A DNA stretch of 32,445 nucleotides from Dissophora ornata. Its lineage: Eukaryota; Mortierellomycota; Mortierellomycetes; Mortierellales; Mortierellaceae. Positions 29,881-32,445 of the stretch are shown here, in pieces. Positions within the stretch are counted from its first letter, which is position 1; each line of letters starts with the position of its first letter. The notes under the pieces were generated by a model that had not been told where the DNA came from, searched no databases, and saw only the letters and a program-made list of their open reading frames with translations. The position numbers were made by a program, and so were the translations under genes. The stretch is from contig MU616914.1 of NCBI GenBank assembly GCA_025201705.1, positions 1 through 32,445 on the forward strand. The letters are read 5' to 3'.

Positions 29881-30684
29881 ATGATCATCGGTCATCGCGA
29901 TGATGCTGAGGATGACGAGCCCGAAATCACGATCGACTGCTGGTTGATGCGCGACAATGGCACAGGCAAAGCAAGGACTAATGCCACGGTTCCTGAAGCT
30001 CCGAGTCCACTTCCTGCCCAACCTCAAGCAGTCCAACGTCAGGCAACACTCATTTCTCTTCCTTCTGCCTTAAACCGTTCCCAAACATATCCACGGGCGG
30101 GTTCCGTTCCAGCTGCCCCAGAGTCACCGGTATTCCCTTCATGTAAAAAAAAGACGACGTGCTACAGGCTCGAGCAGCTCGGATTCGGATTCTTCAAGCC
30201 CAACAACCCCTTCTGGGTCATCCTCTTATTATTATCATGGCGGGGGCTCCTTCAGCTCTGCATCTTCGTCCTCCATAGCAATGCACCCGCCTTCCTTATA
30301 CCAAGCAGCCACTCATACCACATCGACAGTTTATGCCTCTGATAATTCCGTCCCGCCCACATCCCGTGAGACTCCCCAAATCTCCCAGCCATTGACTTTC
30401 TACTCAATACCGCACAATACCGCGCACGCATCGCCCTCTTTTTCTCGATTGGACTACGTTTTACAATTTACCAATTGGAGATCCCCACCTGTGGAAGCAT
30501 GCGAACATGCACCTTTGTCTATGCGCGACTTAAGGCTAGTTCCTATCAGGGAGAATGGCGGCAAAGATGACAGCCTTCATAAACATTTTTTTGGAAGCGC
30601 AATAGTCGATTCTGGCGGCACAAAACGACACGGCTGTAGCGGCGTGAGAGGCGGGGAGTCTTGTACAGTACGCAAGATTATATG
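29881..30684 (+). pseudogene. Frameshifted low-complexity ORF of unknown function
   Basis: Two overlapping frames look like one former gene. Frame A starts MIIGHRDDAEDDEPEITIDC at 29881 and stays protein-like (Pro/Ala/Ser-rich) to the A8 run at about 30146-30153. Beyond that run frame A becomes odd, while the next frame continues with an Arg cluster and then SSSSDSDSSSPTTPSGSSSY and a Tyr/Gly/Ser-rich part, ending at TGA 30682-30684. A one-base change in the A8 run would join them. It ends where the hAT remnant starts, so it may be a host gene fragment or part of that element. Not recognised. Confidence 0.4.
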
Positions 30685-31732
30685 AATAACGAAAGCACCA
30701 GGACTCGCTATAGGCATATTCGCAATTTCCACAAGCCGGAGTACCGTGCCCTAATGATGTTCAGGACCTATCAGAAGAGGTACGCCGACATCCAGGCAGC
30801 TGTAGGCCAGGCGGAATCTGCTAAACAGAGACGTGATGTGTGGGTTGAAACACGAGCAAGAATACAGTTGGAGACTCTGAAAATCCCAGATGATACAGAT
30901 TGGAGCAATTTCCACGACCTGATCTTGAGGTTGATTACTTCAGCCCGTCTACCATTCAGTTTCGTTGAACAAGACACATTCAAGGACCTGGTGAGATTTC
31001 TTAACTCGCACTATGTACCTGACCAAGAATCGATCAAGTCACACCTATCGTCCTATGTTGCCACGGCAATGGCAAGTTTACGGGAATTCCTGGAAACCCT
31101 GATATGTAGGTCGATAACGGCTGATACATGGAGTAGCCGAGATGGACGACAATTCTTAAAAAATGCCGTCCATCTCGGCTACTCCATGTATCAGCCGTTA
31201 TCAACCCACATATCAGGGTGTCATACTGCTGGCAACGCACCTCAATCCAGCCGCTGCAACCCACAATCTTTTTGATCACAAACCTGAGGGGAAGTCAGAG
31301 ACCCTGAGAGATTTAGCACAGAGCGCAGCTATCGAAGGTTTGGTGAACCTGTGGATGGATGGCGTTTTCGATGTTGGACATACGCAAATGCGGACTGAAA
31401 AGGACTTAAGGAAATTCAGGCGCTTTTCCAAGTATCAAGTGGAGGCATATGACATGGACCTTACTTCCAACAAAGAGGAATACCGCAGATTCTTCGATAC
31501 GCCAGAGTTGTTCTAGAGGAGTGAGCAACATGATCCAATTAACAGTAACCTCGCCACACTCGCCCATACGGCTCTATCAGTGCAAGCATCGTCGGTATCG
31601 TCAGAGAGGCTATTCAGTACGTCGGGACGTACACTCACACCTAGTCGGAAAGATTTATCTGACGCAAGCTTCCGTGAACTTCTTATGATGGATAGTATTC
31701 AAAGCTTCATTCTCAATTGGCTAGATAGTTAG
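30661..31732 (+). pseudogene. hAT-superfamily transposase remnant (BED/hAT type), internally deleted
   Basis: First part 30661-31160: LILRLITSARLPFSFVEQDT, FLNSHYVPDQESIKSHL and SITADTWSS match the N-terminal half of hAT transposases. It then runs into a long inverted repeat (31097-31218) and the frame changes. From about 31200 another frame reads LATHLNPAAATHNLF, the C-terminal region. After a TAG at 31514-31516 the same frame goes on with NSNLATLAHTALSVQASSVS and SERLFSTSGRTLTPSRKDLS, the classic hAT dimerisation domain, ending with TAG at 31730-31732. The middle of the catalytic domain is missing. No BED zinc finger or clear terminal repeats seen. Non-functional. Confidence 0.85.
31097..31218. 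repeat. Large inverted repeat, 52-bp arms, inside the hAT remnant
   Basis: Left arm 31097-31148 and right arm 31167-31218 are reverse complements at 50 of 52 positions (36 consecutive perfect next to the loop), with an 18-nt spacer. As a result the coded motif ITADTWSSRDGR appears on both strands. Confidence 0.97.
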
Positions 31733-32445
31733 CCTTTTTTTTCTTTTATTCATTCTTTCGCTCTTTCTTTCTCTCTCACACACACACATAAATAAAACGA
31801 TATACATAAGACCAACATGCTATCATACATATCATACATATCATGCTTTCAAGCAATTGAAATGGATTGATGCTAGTTATCAAGTCATGGATGGGTTGAT
31901 AAAAGGGAAATAGAACGGGATAATGTTTTTTATCGGCTCACCTCCCTCAGTCACCCAGCTCGCCCCTTCAGATCGCTAATCTGGACACAACTCATACATT
32001 TGATGCCCCAAAACTAGGGACTAGGGAGATTCATTCAATTGGGCTGTAATAATTGGACTATGGATACACAGGGCAGGAGCAACGCGTATGGCGTTGCACG
32101 GAAGGTCGTCTGTAGCAACCAACTTCTGAACAATACCCCCCGATTAACTGCGTCCAAGAACCAAACGTATCAAGAGCAGCAACGGGATGTCGCGACGATC
32201 CAAATAGATCCCATCCAGCTCAAAGAGACCTTGAACAATAAACGAGTGCTTTTTTCATTTTTTTTTTAACGAGGCTCGACAGACCACCCTGTGAACAAAA
32301 AAGGAATAATATATTCTTACCCCCCCCGTGAGCATCTTATTCTTACGGGGGTCATCAACTCCTGCACTAAGTCCATGTAAACGTTCCCAATTTTTGAACG
32401 TCAATTGCGCAACAACTTTTTATGCTACTCCCTACTCTTCTTAAT
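31733..32445. other. AT-rich intergenic end of window, no gene seen
   Basis: Contains CT-rich and (CA)n sequence (31733-31800), a CATACATAT-type repeat (about 31826-31850) and an open frame at 32039-32269 that I do not accept as a gene. A hairpin lies at 32323-32351. Confidence 0.5.
32323..32351. repeat. GC-rich hairpin near the window end
   Basis: CCCCCGTGAG (32323-32332) pairs with CTTACGGGGG (32342-32351): ten pairs including one G-T, with a nine-base loop. Both arms are flanked by TATTCTTAC-like sequence, so it may be an imperfect inverted duplication. Confidence 0.7.

Noticed and set aside
31034..31279. Minus-strand frame with an ITADTWSSRDGR motif as a second hAT gene
   Set aside because: The motif is there only because the right arm of the inverted repeat is a reversed copy of the left arm.
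32039..32269. 76-codon plus-strand open frame at the window end
   Set aside because: Ends in a T-run giving poly-Phe; no family likeness or splice context.

Overview
The window is eukaryotic and fungal. Its genes are split by short GT-AG introns of about 55-330 nt, it carries a tRNA with a short anticodon-loop intron, and it holds Tc1/mariner-type and hAT-type transposon remains. Gene style and content (a DUF7137-like cell-surface protein, an alpha-SNAP and an eIF3c each in several short-intron exons) suggest an early-diverging, Mortierella-like Mucoromycota fungus. That placement is inference from gene style; no database was searched.

Layout. A tRNA-Tyr(GUA) lies at 137-219. From about 0.6 to 22.7 kb most genes are on the minus strand: a Cid1-family nucleotidyltransferase (600-2892), mitochondrial GABA transaminase (3437-5706), alpha-SNAP/Sec17 (6126-7702), eIF3 subunit c (9030-12097), a secreted and membrane-anchored DUF7137-like protein (12416-13523), a small dehydrin-like hydrophilic protein (14400-14717), an LRR-like protein (17405-18853), a membrane-anchored histidine acid phosphatase (19084-20891) and a RhoGAP-fold protein (21123-22679). 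Plus-strand exceptions are a candidate spliced structured RNA (about 8157-8740) and a pair of related tiny membrane proteins (about 15605-15891 and 16912-17238).

The most striking gene is 24082-27391 (+). I assembled it from five exons. It encodes a signal peptide, a ten-cysteine domain with Frizzled-CRD-like spacing, a linker, one transmembrane helix and a cytoplasmic tail of about 520 residues. It looks like a single-pass surface receptor or sensor, and one of its introns appears to be GC-AG.

From 27.6 kb to the end the window is transposon debris: a Tc1/mariner-type DD34E transposase broken by one in-frame TAG, one isolated terminal-repeat-like sequence, a frameshifted low-complexity ORF, and a hAT transposase remnant interrupted by a 52-bp-arm inverted repeat.

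Most intact genes are housekeeping: vesicle fusion, translation initiation, GABA shunt, RNA tailing. They share no obvious pathway, as is usual in fungi. All exon boundaries were chosen by hand from splice consensus, reading phase and family conservation. Summed exon lengths are multiples of three in each model given as complete.
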